Notes: generated by a model from the letters alone, not told the origin. 64,000 bases of DNA from Ignelater luminosus (GCA_011009095.1 VTPC01090886.1:58781-122780), one strand, 5' to 3'; shown: positions 1 to 12,240, counted from the stretch's first letter. Made by a program: numbers and translations.

Positions 1-1260
1 AGCTGTTCCTTTGGAATAAAGTACTTTGTTTTGTTTCACATCAGCAAACAATAAAAGAAATCCAACAAAATAAACAAAAAAAGGCCAAACAAGTACAAAA
101 CAGATTCTAAATAAAATGCAATAAAACAATTTAAAGAAAAGAAAGAAATCTCAACGATAAATACAATTCTTTTGTTTTTAAGCGCAAAGGAATTAAACTA
201 GCAAGTTTTCAAACGAAGGAACAACGCACAGATCACCAAGAAAACGAATTGATCTTGTGAAACTAATATCAAACTTGGTATCATGTTATTACTACTCAAG
301 ACACGACTGTTTCAAAAACCAAATTTCCAAACATTTACTTCGAGTAATTTAGCGTCATTCAGATTGAAAACTGTATCCACGATTAATCAAAAGTTCATTT
401 AAAATGAGAATTCTTCTGAATTGAACAAAATTATTCGGTGGTTTACCCTTTGGGAGACAGTGTCAAAGTCGAAGAACATAATAATTGGGCTAATCTACTT
501 TTCTGGATAAGCACGAAAGTTAAAATTAGCAGAAACTTGGTCAAGCCTTTCATTAGTAGGAGTGTGCTGAAGAAGGTCTAAATAATGTAATCCGATCAGA
601 CTCTTCCAACTGAATTATCTTTGGAATCAGGTAGAGCTAGCCAAAATGTGCTATTTAAAGATTCTACTGGTAGAAAAGATCATTAGTCAGTAAAAACAAA
701 CTTGACAATCCTAAAGGCAACCAAAATACGTAAAAGTACTGCTGTCTCAATGTTCAGGCTGTCAGTTAATAAATGCGATGCTTTTTTTGTTTTCTTTTTC
801 TATTTCGATAACTTAACTGAAGACAAAACGAAGGGAAAAGTTGTGACTTCCTCCCAGAGTAAAAATTCAGCTATAGCTCAAAGTAGTGTAGGCCGTTGCT
901 AGTGCGTGTGCAAATTTTGACAAATAAGATTGACAGAGAAAGTACGTTTAGGTCATCAATAACGTATTTCCTAAAAGTTTTGAAACAATTTCCATCGCTT
1001 TGATATTTATCATGAATAGCAAATTCTGAAGTTGGTGTTCAAAAATTATTTCAGTAGCCTGACTTTTAATGCCAGTTAGATTATTGAGAATCGAGATCAA
1101 TTCTATCATTAGATCACTTATAAAGAGAAAATTCCTAAAAGTACGTACAATCTAGTTGAACGAAAGCTCGTATTTGATATTGTGCAAATATTTATGAATA
1201 TATTGATATCACATTTAAAAAACTCGAAAATTAAGAAAAATAATTTCTACACTGACAATA
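1..1260. other. AT-rich sequence, no gene seen
   Basis: No reading frame here resembles a known protein, and I see no tRNA-like or repeat structure. The longest open frame (702-902, 66 codons) is low in complexity and matches nothing I recognise. The stretch may be old repeat debris upstream of the LINE that follows. Confidence 0.5.
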
Positions 1261-1261
1261 T

Positions 1262-3060
1262 CTAAGCCCTGCGAACCAGGGTGTGATATCCACATTGGTT
1301 AGCTAGGTGAAGTCTGCACTGTAAGACGCGTTAAAGCTGCTCTAGGAGACTGCCATGTAAACATCGGGATACAGGGAAGCTACCTTTTATCCTGTCTTTG
1401 GTGTCTAACAATGGATAATCTTTTGGAATGCTCAACAACGGACGGCTTTTTTATTCAGACATACGTAGACGACGGGCTAGTATTAGTCATTGCTTACCTT
1501 CTCAACGTCGTAAACTTCTACCGCTCGCGCAGGTGGTCATTAAGCTGGAAGTCACATGTCGTCAAATCTGATAACCAAGTTGACAGCGACACTCTGGCAA
1601 CTGCATCAGGTGGTAGGTAGGCTCAGCTAGCCTACTGGATTTACATGACAATTAGACCTAGAGTACTGTATGGTTCAGTGATCTGGTGGTCTAATATAGT
1701 GCGCACCACTATCTCCAAAGGCTGGCAAAACTATAATACCTGTCTGGGTTGTATTGTGTCTGTCGGACTTCCCAATTTGGATAAGGAAGAGGATAATAGC
1801 GGGCCACCTCTGAATACGGGCTGTATGATTATGGCTTGGAAATGGATTTAGTACTGTCCATGCCAGGATAGCCCAGTTAGTGGAAAAAGAAGTGCCTTTA
1901 TCCACTTACAGGGTAACACTAGCGGATGATTGGCTGCATAGGAAGCACTTCTTCATAATTCCAGCAAGTAAGAAACAGTGAGAGAGCAGTAAGTCGGATT
2001 TCCTATAGGACTCGCTGGTTTTCTATATGGATGGATCACGTATGTATGACAGAAGATTTTCGGGAGTAGGCATTTACCTGGAAAACCCATACTTGTAGAA
2101 GAACTTGTACGGTATATCATCTTTCTTCCGTGTGAGACACCCGGTATTTACTAAAGTTCCTTTGACAATTGATATACGTTTCCAAATTCTGGGGGAATGC
2201 AACACGCAGGCAGGACAGACAGATTCGACACGTGAGAGTGTGTAGTGATCTTCACCTAAGAATTGCGAGGAAGGTTTTCTCGTTGTTGTTTGAAAACCCT
2301 TTTTTTAAAAAAGGGGTAAGTTAATTATCTTTTCTTTCATCTCTTACGGGTTCGTTACTAACGATGGTCTCTTTTGTCTCCAGTTTTTTTATTTGGTTGT
2401 GGAAAATACGAGTAATTTCCCAAAAATAAAAGTTGCACCCGAGTTGCCCTGCGTGCTTTTCAAGAAGCAGGGTTAAATTTAATTGGATCTGACTGTAGCA
2501 GTGAATGCTGGGAACAATGCAGTTTCACCGTTCTCCAGGTTGAAGTTTATGCCGTTGCATCGGCGGCGTATAGGAAAGATGCGGCGAGGATGACAGAGCA
2601 AAAGATACATATCTGCTCCTATAATCATGCGGCTAAAAGCGGTCTGCACAGCCAAAACAGGAGAAGGAGTGCATAAACGCTTTGGAAGAACTTACCACAA
2701 CAAAAGAGGTTAAATCTGAATTGCTGGGCACAGCGGCATCTTGCTTAGAACCAAAATCTTTTCTTGAAATATCAAGGCAATAGATCTTGTTAGCTCTGAA
2801 CGCATAGGCTTATGAGACTCAAGAGCAGAGAAGAAGCAGTGGCTATCGCCAAAAGCAAAACCCCATATAACTGGTTTTAACTTTAACCATTTCTGGGAAA
2901 ATATGAGGGTTATGAGAGAGTGAGACCTTTCAGGCCGTTAACCTAACAAAGGTGGAGTTGAGCTCTCTAGCCTGAACTGACATCCTCACTTTCGTACGGG
3001 AGAATGTTCGGGCAGAAAAAAGAGGAGAGAATAATAAATGGTCGAAGAGATGGCTATAAA
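1262..3060 (+). mobile_element. Decayed R1/I-type non-LTR retrotransposon (LINE), RT to RNase H
   Basis: The order of conserved pieces is that of an insect LINE ORF2. Around 1375-1500 the frame reads LLSCLWCLTMDNLLE and then GFFIQTYVDDGLVLV, the reverse transcriptase palm with its catalytic YVDD box. At 1645-1700 IRPRVLYGSVIWW matches the thumb region. At about 2020-2090 VFYMDGSRM followed by GVGIYLE opens an RNase H domain, and TVLQVEVYAVASAAY (2519-2563) continues it. LEELTTTKEV near 2680 is the RNase H tail, and ELSSLA.TDILTFV near 2950 resembles the C-terminal end of these proteins. Several frames are needed, with stops and frameshifts, so the copy is dead. The endonuclease and ORF1 are absent (5' truncation, usual for LINEs). 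The clade is inferred from motif style; R1-like is my best guess. Confidence 0.75.
2095..2515. other. Unidentified insert inside the LINE RNase H domain
   Basis: The two halves of the RNase H domain, which should be separated by about 30 residues, are separated by about 420 bp of unrelated sequence. The insert has no recognisable coding. It contains a 20 bp palindrome near 2297-2316 (a C/T run followed by an A/G run). I could not define its ends or a target duplication, so it may be a small SINE/MITE or local rearrangement. Confidence 0.35.
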
Positions 3061-3601
3061 GGCTTATTTGCTGGGCTTTGGCCTTCCCAACTGCTAGTGC
3101 TACTCTGACAAGAAATTTTAAAAAATATTAAATCTCTCGATAAAGTATTAGGGTGGTGTGCAATTTCAACAGCTGAAATTTTTCGACCGTATGTAGAGCG
3201 AGTTAAGTTACACTCGTAAATGTTCATCGAAATGAGTTGATTTCTTTAACACATGCCATCCTCAGGATGATACAATGATACTAGTCCTAAAAACGATAAT
3301 TTTTCGAAAACTTTTGGGCAATTCCATTGAAGAAAGTTTATAATAACGATTGAGAGGCTTAGAATAAAGAGCAATTAAGGCGTAGAGTTTTTTAAAAGTT
3401 AGCAAAAATAAATTTTGCCACTGTCTCAGAGTTGACGGAGGGCGTTAGAAGACTGACTACGCGTCATTAAGAAGAAATAATTTAAATTAATATTGCTGTG
3501 TTCAATGAGTATGTTAAATAAACTTTATATTGATGACTCAAATTAAGATACGTCTACAAAGTAGTGAAAGGTTATTTTCAATTTTGTCAATAGACGACGT
3601 A
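3061..3601. other. No gene seen
   Basis: AT-rich sequence between the LINE remnant and the hairpin MITE. Only short frames interrupted by stops are present. Confidence 0.45.
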
Positions 3602-3772
3602 CACCTTGGGGGTACAACAATCTGTTTCTTTTTTATTAATTATAAACCATATTTTTCCATCTTCATTAGTTGAAATATTGTATTAATCAATTAAAATAAT
3701 CTAGAAGTAAATAAAGGATGAAAAATATGGTTTGCAATGAATAAGAAAGAGACAGATAGTACCCCCAGGGTG
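3602..3772. repeat. Hairpin MITE with about 57 bp inverted repeats
   Basis: The left arm begins CACCTTGGGGGTAC (3602) and the right arm ends GTACCCCCAGGGTG (3772) once gaps are allowed. The two arms (about 3602-3662 and 3717-3772) are reverse complements over most of their length, with shared internal blocks such as AAACCATATTTTT. About 55 bp of AT-rich loop lies between. The whole 171 bp can fold into one long hairpin and codes for nothing, as expected for a foldback-type MITE. A TA precedes the left end, but no clean target duplication is visible, so I cannot assign a superfamily. Confidence 0.75.
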
Positions 3773-5049
3773 ATTCTAATGGATATCTGATTGTTGTAAA
3801 ACCACACATCTAATTCTTGAATTTATTTTGGTTTTAGGTTTGTCTTTAAAATACGGTCTTGCAGAAAATATTGTATATAACTCGGGTGTAAAGTGTCTGT
3901 TTTGAATTTGTAGGGTTTATGGTGCAAGCGTCAGCTACCTATTCGTTCAAAGAGCTTCACTTTACACTCTTGTTATATAAATAAATATTTCGTTGATACA
4001 AAATCAATAATTGGATCAAAATCTGTATTGCTAAACAACTCTGATTCCAGCGAAACTGTTTATCAAAACGATAATGTATATTTTTGTACTCGCCCATAAT
4101 ATTATAATTTAATTTAATCATAACTAATTGCACAAAATGAAAAAGGGTACTGGCTACTGTATTACGTTTGCAATTGTAATCTCTCACAATGCTAAGGCAT
4201 CTTTATGTATTTCAACACAAAGTCTTCAGAAATCTGACCGGTCTTACAGGATTTCTTGTTAAAAATCATAATCCACCACTAAAGATTTAATTCCACGAAA
4301 ACACATGAATTTTCTACTTTAATTTTTCAGTTCCGTCCATATTCACTTTCAAGCTGTACAGTTATCTTCATTGACTTCGGCACTTTCACTTGACACGATA
4401 TTTTGCTTTATTTCATGTCTACTTTTAAATTTATCCAATCCAGCAGAACTTGCTTGGAAATCATCATATCTGAACACTTGAAGGAATTCTCACGTATTAG
4501 TGTAGCCGACAAAGGTAAATTCTTTTCTCTAGCTAATTACACTTATTTTAGCATAGCTCCATCTAAATTGTCGTACTTACACCCTTTGTACTTTTTCTTT
4601 TATGGTTCATTTTACTAGAATGCCCTGGATATGCTCCCGATTTTTCCAGAATTGTAGAATACCGTGCCCACTTCACAGCTACATCTTTCTTTTTGTGACC
4701 ACTGTCGATTTTATTTAAACTTAGCACTTTATCAAAGGCACTTTATTAATCAATTACGCTTTCGCTTGTTTTCAGCCTTTTTTTTCACAAAGTTGAACGC
4801 ACAGAATGATGTCTTAAACACAACTGAGGTTTATGAATGTTTTGGTTCTATGGTTTTGGTTTAAGTTTCCCGTTATTTAACATACAAAAGGATACATCTC
4901 CTACAACCTAACAGTAAATGCCACTGTTTCTGTTCCAAGAATTTCAGGTGCTCACAAGAATTGCAAATGTTTAATAACAAAGGGGTTAAATCCTAGTCAA
5001 AACATAAATTAAACAATTTCCGAATTTGTCAGTATTTTATAAGTAACGT
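3773..5049. other. No gene seen
   Basis: AT-rich sequence with frames of up to 76 codons (for example minus 3957-4187 and plus 4403-4618). None has recognisable motifs, and their composition is that of random AT-rich DNA. Confidence 0.45.
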
Positions 5050-5365
5050 GGTAAATTAACTCAGGTAGAGAATTCCACATACAATTTTGTTAAATAGAGA
5101 ATTTTGTAACGGATGTTTTGGATGGCACATTTCACGTTATATTTCGGGAGGGGGGTTAAGTGAATATTGAGTTCCAATCCCTTTAAATACGCCTTTGGCA
5201 CGTTCCTTAAAAATAAAACAATGAGTGTCATCAGCATAAACAGAAACTGCACAATATGTTAATGAAATAACAATAAATAGAAGCGGCCTCAACACAGAAC
5301 CTTGAGGTATGCCGGATGTGGTATTCAGTTCTGCACAAAACTTATCATTTATCGATTATAATTAA
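5050..5365 (-). mobile_element. LINE reverse transcriptase fragment (jockey/CR1-type), antisense
   Basis: Read on the minus strand from about 5355 downward, one frame gives NDKFCAELNTTSGIPQGSVL, then RPLLFIV and after about 12 residues VSVYADDTHCF. GIPQGSVLGPLLFI and YADD are the hallmark palm motifs of jockey/CR1-like reverse transcriptases; YADD supplies two catalytic Asp residues. The frame stays open to 5061, giving about 100 residues. The spacing between the two motifs is shorter than usual, suggesting a small internal deletion, and the rest of the element is missing on both sides. It runs opposite to the LINE at 1.3-3.1 kb and is a separate insertion. Confidence 0.8.
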
Positions 5366-8004
5366 ATTAAATTAAAGAAGCTCAAATCACTTACTTCTTT
5401 CTCATTTGCCATAGATGGAGAACATTCAGATTTTTCTTGTTTCACATCAATCAATATTTGCAACTCCCAAATTCCAGTATGTAGCTCTATGTTAAAATTT
5501 CACATGGATTCTTTGTTTATGTTAATAGATACAGCGATTACAGAATACAAAATGAGCCGATATTTTTCACACAGGTGTAAAGCATCCTGCTGCGATCCTG
5601 CATATCAATCAAATCAGCTCCAGATGATAATATTAGTTAAAAGAAACTTTGTAAGTTGGCGTTTTACACAATAGCTTGTATTGATATTGTTACTTTTAAC
5701 GATTAACATCTCTTCCATAACGCTTTACACCGGTTTCTTACTAATGTAAAGGTATCACAATCTTAATTACTTATTATTTCAATTCTAACTAAAAATTCTA
5801 CAAAGATTATAAAAAATTTAAAATTCTTCCTCTGAGAACTAATTCTTTAATATTATTAAGGTGTCACGACCTGGCATCCTGATAGAACTGGATTTTGCTC
5901 TTCTAAAAAGTGTAATAATAACAACTAGAATCCATTTAATAAATAAAATAAATGCTATAACGAATTGCGAAATAATAAATGTTTCTGTAAATATAATTAT
6001 TACGTCAAGTTGAAAACTTATTATTAAATTTTTAAAATTTGATACTAATAATTATAATTCTGTACTTACTACATTATATTTAACCAGAAAATTTACATTT
6101 ACAGAAAGCAGCAAAATTAAAGACTGTAAAATTTATGCAGACTTGTTAAAATCACGCGAATATTATTTGGCGCCCCATAAAGGTTTTTCTTGGAAACATG
6201 TTGGGTAGTCATACATACTTATCTCTTTATGAAATTGTTCCCTTTTTTGAAAATAATTTCTGGTTTAAATTAACTAGAAGTTATTCACCAAAAAAGAATG
6301 TTTACCGTGAACTCTTCATTGAACAAAAACATTTCAAAGTCAAGATCAATTCTCTTGCAAATGACGGTTGAGAAAGCATCTAAAAATAGCTCCACTATTT
6401 AGTTATTCTATATCTACATGTCTACATCTAGACGTTACGTAGCAAATCGAGTTAGCCAATTTAAAAACCCAATTAACAAAAGCGCGTACAACAATAACTG
6501 AATATTTGAGAATATAATTTTCGAGGTTAAAGGACACAACAATAAAAAGATGAGGATGTTAATTTCAAAGGGCGTATTGCAACGTACGCCTTAGGAATCT
6601 GAAGATGCTCTTCTTGTTATAGAATCAGGTACACGTCCAATGTAGGTCTACCGGGAAGGTAATAAGGTGTAGAGAAAACACTTTGGCGGTCTGCCTTTGG
6701 TCATTTTATAGCCCAGGTTAAGTTTGGACCTTTTAAAAGAATTATCTCTCTGTGAAGATTTCAAAACTCAGTTGGGGTACTTCAGACTCGTGTTGTTATG
6801 TTTCTTGTCAGCTTTCTGCCTCTTTCTTATAATATAAAATTACTATGTCTTTTTCACTCTTTGCCGTCGTTCACTTGTTATGAATGAACGACTTCCAGGA
6901 ATAGTACAGCACCTTCAAAGTTGGTTGTGCCGCATTTTTATGATGATGATCCCTTAACAATCACAAAAGTTGATGGGTATCCCTTGTAAATATTTCTATC
7001 CTTGCACATATAAAATAAAAATTAAGTTTCTTTCACTCCAATACAATTTGTCAAAAAAAGAATTTTTTGTTGAGAATTTTCAGTTCTCACAGTTTCCTCC
7101 CTAATAACGTCAACCAAATGAAGAATTCTTGTTTTGCAAATCATGGTATTTGAGTGATCCTGAGTTATAGCACACTTGATATGACTAATTGTCGCTTTTC
7201 TAAAGTATTTTGTATGTTTCGAATGTTTGCAACGATGAAACATAAACAAGAATCAAACTACTACAGGAAAAGACTTTTTTAGTCTCGCTAAGAAAATGAC
7301 AGAAGGATTTATTAGCCTGAAAAAGCGGCGCCACCAAATCTTTAGATTCAAAGAATTGATTAGGTGCTCGAGGGCTTTCAGGATGAGATGGTACCTTCAG
7401 TTTACAGAATGAAATGTGACGGAAACAATGATTCTTCTTAATTAGTAACTGTTATAATAAAGTCGGTTTAATAGATATACGTATCACACTTCCTTAGAGC
7501 ATAATTATTTTAATTATTGTTTGTAGATACCAGAGTTCATTGCTATTGTGAAATTTCAAGTTCACCCGGTTTTCTAGTGACCGATTAAGTAAACATGTTT
7601 TACTGTAAAGGATCAAATATAAATCTTTAAGTTTTAATCAATTCTTTCTGAAAATATCTAATAAAAACGAAGAAAGTGAAATGCCAACTGAAAATAAGTA
7701 AATGTTGTTTAATGTGACGTAACTTTTCATTTTCATATTAATAAGATAATCTGAGTTTTTGTTTGATAATAGAAAGAATTGACGGTGCGTTTTAGTGCAT
7801 TAAGGCCATTTATGAAGAACGCGCCTTTGTTTGCATGTGAATTGCCCAACCTAATTTTGCGCACGGAAAGTTTTTTTTCTTTGTTATACCTTAGTTGTAA
7901 TAAGCAAATTTCCAGAACGTAATTTTTTATTGACGGTAGCTGTAATATTTTATTCCGCGTTATACTTTACTATTCTTTTATGAAATAATACTTTTCCAAT
8001 CCAG
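5366..8004. other. No supported gene
   Basis: AT-rich DNA without recognisable coding. The minus-strand frame at 7022-7249 reads KTRILHLVDVIREETVRTE near its end, which faintly recalls the region after a GIY-YIG endonuclease in Penelope-like elements. The match is too short to call. Confidence 0.4.
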
Positions 8005-8722
8005 TAGGGTAGCTGGGGTGAATGGCGACCGCCTAAGCCGCACAAGGCGCACTTTTTCATTTACCTCGGCTTCACTTTCCTCATCAGAGCTAGAAACATC
8101 ACGAGTTTTCCAGCACGTTCTTGGACTTACATTTCCTGGTAATGTTAGGGCGGGATACAGGAACAGTCATTGTAAGACCATCTTCTACCAAAACTCTCTT
8201 AACCAACCTTGCTTTCTGATAATTTCTTATTTTTATTTTAGTCTGCTGTTCTTGTTTTTTGTTTTCCTTTTCTTCCAGTTCGTCTTTATTAGGAGTTGAA
8301 GTAAATATGTCGTCATGTTGTCTCTTTCTATTGGCACGGACAACTTTACGTAAAGTAGTTTTGCTACAAGATGGTGCATTTAGAATGTCACTAAATGAAA
8401 CTTCAGTCTCGGTTGTTACAGTCGTATTATTTGGATTTAAGGATGTATCGTTACCTTCAGTTGCTACGTCTTGATTAGCAGTTCATTGGACAGTTTTTAT
8501 GTTTTCTGCACACAAAAAGTCGTCTTCTGAAAAGATATCAGGATTTATTGAAAATATCCCAGTAACCTGAAATCCTTTAATTGCTTTTTCTAGTGTAGCT
8601 ATCCTACTGAATGCCTTGTTAAATAATTCTGCTAGTTCTTTTGTGTCCAGGGTAACTCCTTAAGAACTTATCACATTCAGAATTATATGCCGTTTTTAGG
8701 GGTTTATAAAATGTCACATCTA

Positions 8723-10017
8723 CGAGAGTGGTCTGAAAAGTTTCCGACCTAACAAAGATACAAGACATTTTTTTTGAAATTTTTTTTTAATTTTTCAACA
8801 TAGTCTCCTTGTAACTCTACACACTTCTCCTAGCGATGCTCCTATCTCTGTAACCCGTCCAAATAGTACTCGGCATTTTTCTCTGCAAAATAATTGTTCA
8901 CGAAGATGATTGCCTCTTCATTTGACGAAAATCTTTGTCCTCCGCGCGCAATTTTTAGATGAGGGAACAAAAAGAAGTCGCTTGGGGCTAGATCTGGTGA
9001 GCAAGGCGGATGGTCAAGCAGTTCAAACCGTAATTCGTGGATTTTCGCCATGGCAACCGCTGAGGTGTGAGACTTGTCTTGGTGTTGTCTTGGTGAAACA
9101 GGATTTTTTTTCTGCAAATGTGGCCGTTTTTTCGCAAGTTCTACCTTCAGCTTGTCAAGTAATGATGCATAGTATGCTCCTGTAATGGTTTTTCCTTTTT
9201 GAAGATAATCGATTAAAATAACTCCATGACTATCCCAAAAAACAGTCGCCATCACTTTCCCAGCCGAAAAAACAGTTTTGGCTTTTTTTGGAGCCGGTTC
9301 CCCCTTTGCAGTCCACTCTTTGGACTGTATTTTTGTTTCGGGCGTATAATGGTGTATCCAAGTTTTATCTACAGTAATAATCGGCGCCAAAACTCTGATT
9401 TATTTCGCCTAGACTGCGCCAAAAGAACGTTGGAAATATTCATTCGAACACGTTTTTGGTCTAACGTGAGCAAACGCGGCACCCAACGCGCGGACAGCTT
9501 TCTCATGCCTAAATGTTGATTTAATATGTGACAAACACGTTTTTTTGACATGTTCATAACCTCTGCTATCTCTCTCACTTTAATTCGGCGGTCGTCCAGC
9601 ACCATTTGGTGAACTTTGGCGATGTTTTCGTCGGTAGTTGCAGTTTTTGGACGTCCCGAACGTTCATCGTCTCCCAAGCTCTTACGGCCACGTTTAAATT
9701 CAGCAGCCCAAAATTCCACTGTGGTAAATGATGGTGCAGAGTCCCCATACACAGAATCCAACTCATCTTTTATTTGCGAAGACGTATTGCCTTTCAAAAA
9801 CAAATATTTAATGACAGCTCGATACTCGATTTTGTCCATTTTCACAAAAAAACTCACATCAACTCACTCAAACGACTGTTACATAAAAACTGCGCGTCCA
9901 AAATGGCTGAAACTTTGGTGAGTAACTGTCAACAGATGAACAACGAAATTCAGTAGCTTTTATTTACGAGTGCTGCCATCTTCACGTTGAGGTCGGAAAC
10001 TTTTCAGACCACCCTCG
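8723..10017 (-). mobile_element. Mariner DNA transposon, 1295 bp, complete with both ends
   Basis: Terminal inverted repeats of 28 bp start CGAGAGTGGTCTGAAAAG at the left and CGAGGGTGGTCTGAAAAG at the right. They differ at one base, and both continue TTTCCGACCT. TA copies flank it at 8721-8722 and 10018-10019. Length and ends are those of a full-length mariner. The near-identical repeats and the small number of coding lesions suggest a fairly recent insertion compared with the pogo element it landed in. Confidence 0.95.
8790..9857 (-). pseudogene. Mariner transposase (DD34D), lightly damaged
   Basis: This is the standard mariner transposase of about 345 residues, read from MSFFVKMDKIEYRAVIKY; the usual start may be the second Met at 9839. 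The N-terminal half has the helix-turn-helix block (SQIKDELDSVYGDSAPS), then GRPKTATT and the linker WVPRLLTLDQKR. The catalytic core carries Asp 1 in ITVDKTWIHHY, with Lys replacing the usual Glu after Asp. The second region reads HQD in a distorted frame, and APSDFFLFP supplies Asp 3. A one-base loss near 9380-9390 shifts the frame just before Asp 1. A pair of small indels at about 9070-9110 disturbs the FHQDNAPSH motif and then restores the frame. Two Trp codons near the C-terminus are TAG. The protein is otherwise close to the common arthropod mariner type. Confidence 0.92.
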
Positions 10018-11394
10018 TAATGGTTGTATACGGTGTGAACTGTGGGGCGGTATTGTTAGAATAATAATTCCATGCTCTCTGCAGAAATTATATGTTTTCA
10101 GGGTGCAATGGCTAATGTGATTGTCAACTATTAATAAGACAGGATCATCTTGGTTAAATTTCACAAACCGTTGAAAATGTTCAAGCCAATCGACAAACAA
10201 GGTTTCGTTTATGCAACCATTAGGTGAACAAGCATATGCTGCACCGGGGGGGGTCCGTTCTTTTTCAACTGTGGATCCATTTGTTTACATGCAAATACGA
10301 ACATGGGAGGTACATAAATACCAGAGGCACTGCAACAACATATTACCGTAGTAGTCTTTCCTCTCTCTGCACTTGTAGCAAAGCCTACCCTTCTTTGTTC
10401 TTTCTGAACTAAAACTTTGCTGGTTACTTGAACATTGGTAATGCCCGTCTCATCAGCATTGAAAATGCTACCCGAGGTAAAGTTGTATTTTGCCATAACA
10501 CTTGTTAATTTAGAAAAAAATATAGAAACTTCGTCGTTAAAAGCTGCAAGCCTCTTTATGCTTGTTGGTTGCGGTTTTCTTACCGAGATTTCTGGGTTTC
10601 TTTTTAAAAACCTTTTCATCCAATCTTTGCCAGCAGCTTTATTTGCTTTGACAAAAGGATGTTTTATGTTATTTCTCTCAGCTCATACCATAAAATATTT
10701 TAGATAACTGAATTATTTCCGTGACAAGTTCTTTTTCTGTCTTTCGTGAAAGGACAGGTTTTCGTCCTAATAAAGCTGCTGAAGTATTCCCACTTTTTAG
10801 ACGGTCTTGAAGAGTAGCCCAAGGAAATCCAAATCTGCTGCTAGCATGTCATACTTTCACCTTTACCAATTGCAATTAAGGCTGCACTCATATTTTCTGA
10901 AGACCAAGAGGCTTTATTCGAAGTTTGGCTATATTTTCGGGGCATCTATAATATAAAGTTATATGTAATATTATATTCGGACGGTTCGGTGGCAATACCG
11001 GCCACGGCCGCCATTACACTCAAGAACGAGGCTTATACAACATACACTTAAATCGTCTTTCACACAAAAGGTGTGAAGGTTATGTCGCTATTTAGATAAT
11101 TTTTCTATCAAGCACATCTCCATGATGGTCTAGTTATAAAATATTTTTCAACTATGTCATACAGAGCGTTGCGTACCTTCAAAATCACTTAATTCTTATA
11201 ACAGCAAGGGTGCTTTTAGATTTTCACAAATAACTTTGTAACCACGTGTGCTATCGTGTAGCCGACTGAGACTATAATGGCGTCCGTATGCTGGCACTAT
11301 CTACGCATGGCCACATGTGTGTACACCGCGTCCTTTAAAAATTATTAGGCGGCCGGTATTAGCCACCTGGCCGGAATTCACCCCACTTACCCTA

Positions 11395-12240
11395 ATATCG
11401 TTTTCAAAGAATCCGTACCTTGACAAGAAAACACCTTTACACTGTTGGAATTTTAGTGCTTCTGAGATTTTCTTTCAGCTGCGGAAGCAAATTAGAATAT
11501 TAGAAGCTACCACAATCTAAAAATTCAAGGTTAGTGATGTTCATGAAAGTCAAGTACCGTATGAATCGGAATGTTGCCCTAATAGGACAAGATTGTTTTG
11601 TTTTAATTTTTCTTTACTTACTTAATATACTTATCCCTGCACTGAATTAGTATACCTACCACAGAAAAATTGTGTAGCTGCCACCCCCAAACGGTCTCGT
11701 TTGGTTTTTGGAAGAATATAAACCCGGGAGAATCTGTGAACTCAAACAAAGAGTAGAATTTTTGTTCTCTTTTGGTAGATATGCAACAGTATTCTAGTCA
11801 GACGGTTTTGCTATTCTGAGTTGAATACATGTGAAGCTACACAGAAGATACGTAGATCAGCATATCAGTATTCCCTGATAGTTTGGATCTAGATTGTTGC
11901 ACAGTAGAAAATAAAAGAACTCACACTATGCCTAGAAGACATATTAACAGCTTCTCTCCTAAAGCGAAACCGACTTTTGGCCTTCCACTAGACTAAAATT
12001 TAAGTACATCACAGACTGGACTGTTCAGAGGTTCCAAATGAGTGGACGAATGCAACAAAAAATATAAGAATTGTCACTGATTTATCCTCAATACTATCAG
12101 ACTCAGGCAAGACGATTATTGTAAAAATTGCAGAAGAAATCAAGAAATATCTATCTATGTTTTGTGCGAGTGTTACTTGCGCAATGGGCATAAGATTTTG
12201 AATTTCGTGGACTTTATTAATCTGATTTAGAAATAATCTT
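11395..12240. other. No gene seen
   Basis: The stretch between the pogo right end and the second mariner has no recognisable coding or repeat ends. Confidence 0.45.

Larger units (their letters stand above)
8099..10945 (-). pseudogene. Pogo-like transposase (psq HTH plus DDE_1), broken
   Basis: The protein would bind the element's ends and cut and paste DNA in the nucleus. It starts at 10945 with MPRKYSQTSNKASWS and continues MSAALIAIGKGE, the pipsqueak-type helix-turn-helix start typical of pogo/jerky proteins. KANKAAGKDWMKRFLKRNPE is the CENP-B-type DNA-binding part. FNADETGI carries catalytic Asp 1, LLIVDNHISH Asp 2, and QPL|DVTF Asp 3, with the bar marking where the mariner (8723-10017) interrupts the gene. 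After it come KAIKGFQVTGIFSINPDIFS and a charged C-terminal tail ending at 8099. Frameshifts lie near 10850 (a TGA/TAG-containing stretch after GESM), in a run of eight C near 10248, and near 8650. All three catalytic Asp codons survive. The family is well known; the exact clade is not resolved here. Confidence 0.85.
8007..11392 (-). mobile_element. Pogo/Tigger-type DNA transposon, split by a mariner
   Basis: The ends are inverted repeats: GGGTAGCTGGGGTGAAT inward from 8007 and GGGTAAGTGGGGTGAAT inward from 11392 on the opposite strand. TA target-site copies lie at 8005-8006 and 11393-11394. TA duplication is the rule for the Tc1/mariner/pogo superfamily. Without the nested mariner (8723-10017 plus one TA) the element is about 2.1 kb, a normal length for an autonomous pogo copy with one transposase gene. 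The transposase runs on the minus strand. It has several frameshifts and stops, so the element cannot move by itself. Confidence 0.88.

Noticed and set aside
6164-6180. TTTGGCGCCCC, like a tRNA-Lys primer-binding site of LTR elements
   Set aside because: No LTR edge upstream and no coding downstream. A short match alone is not evidence.
7022-7249. Minus-strand frame possibly related to Penelope-like elements (TRILHLVDVIREETVR)
   Set aside because: Only a short, weak resemblance, with no reverse transcriptase or GIY-YIG motif nearby.
8018-8474. Plus-strand open frames at the left end of the pogo element
   Set aside because: They are reverse-strand shadows of the pogo transposase C-terminal tail.
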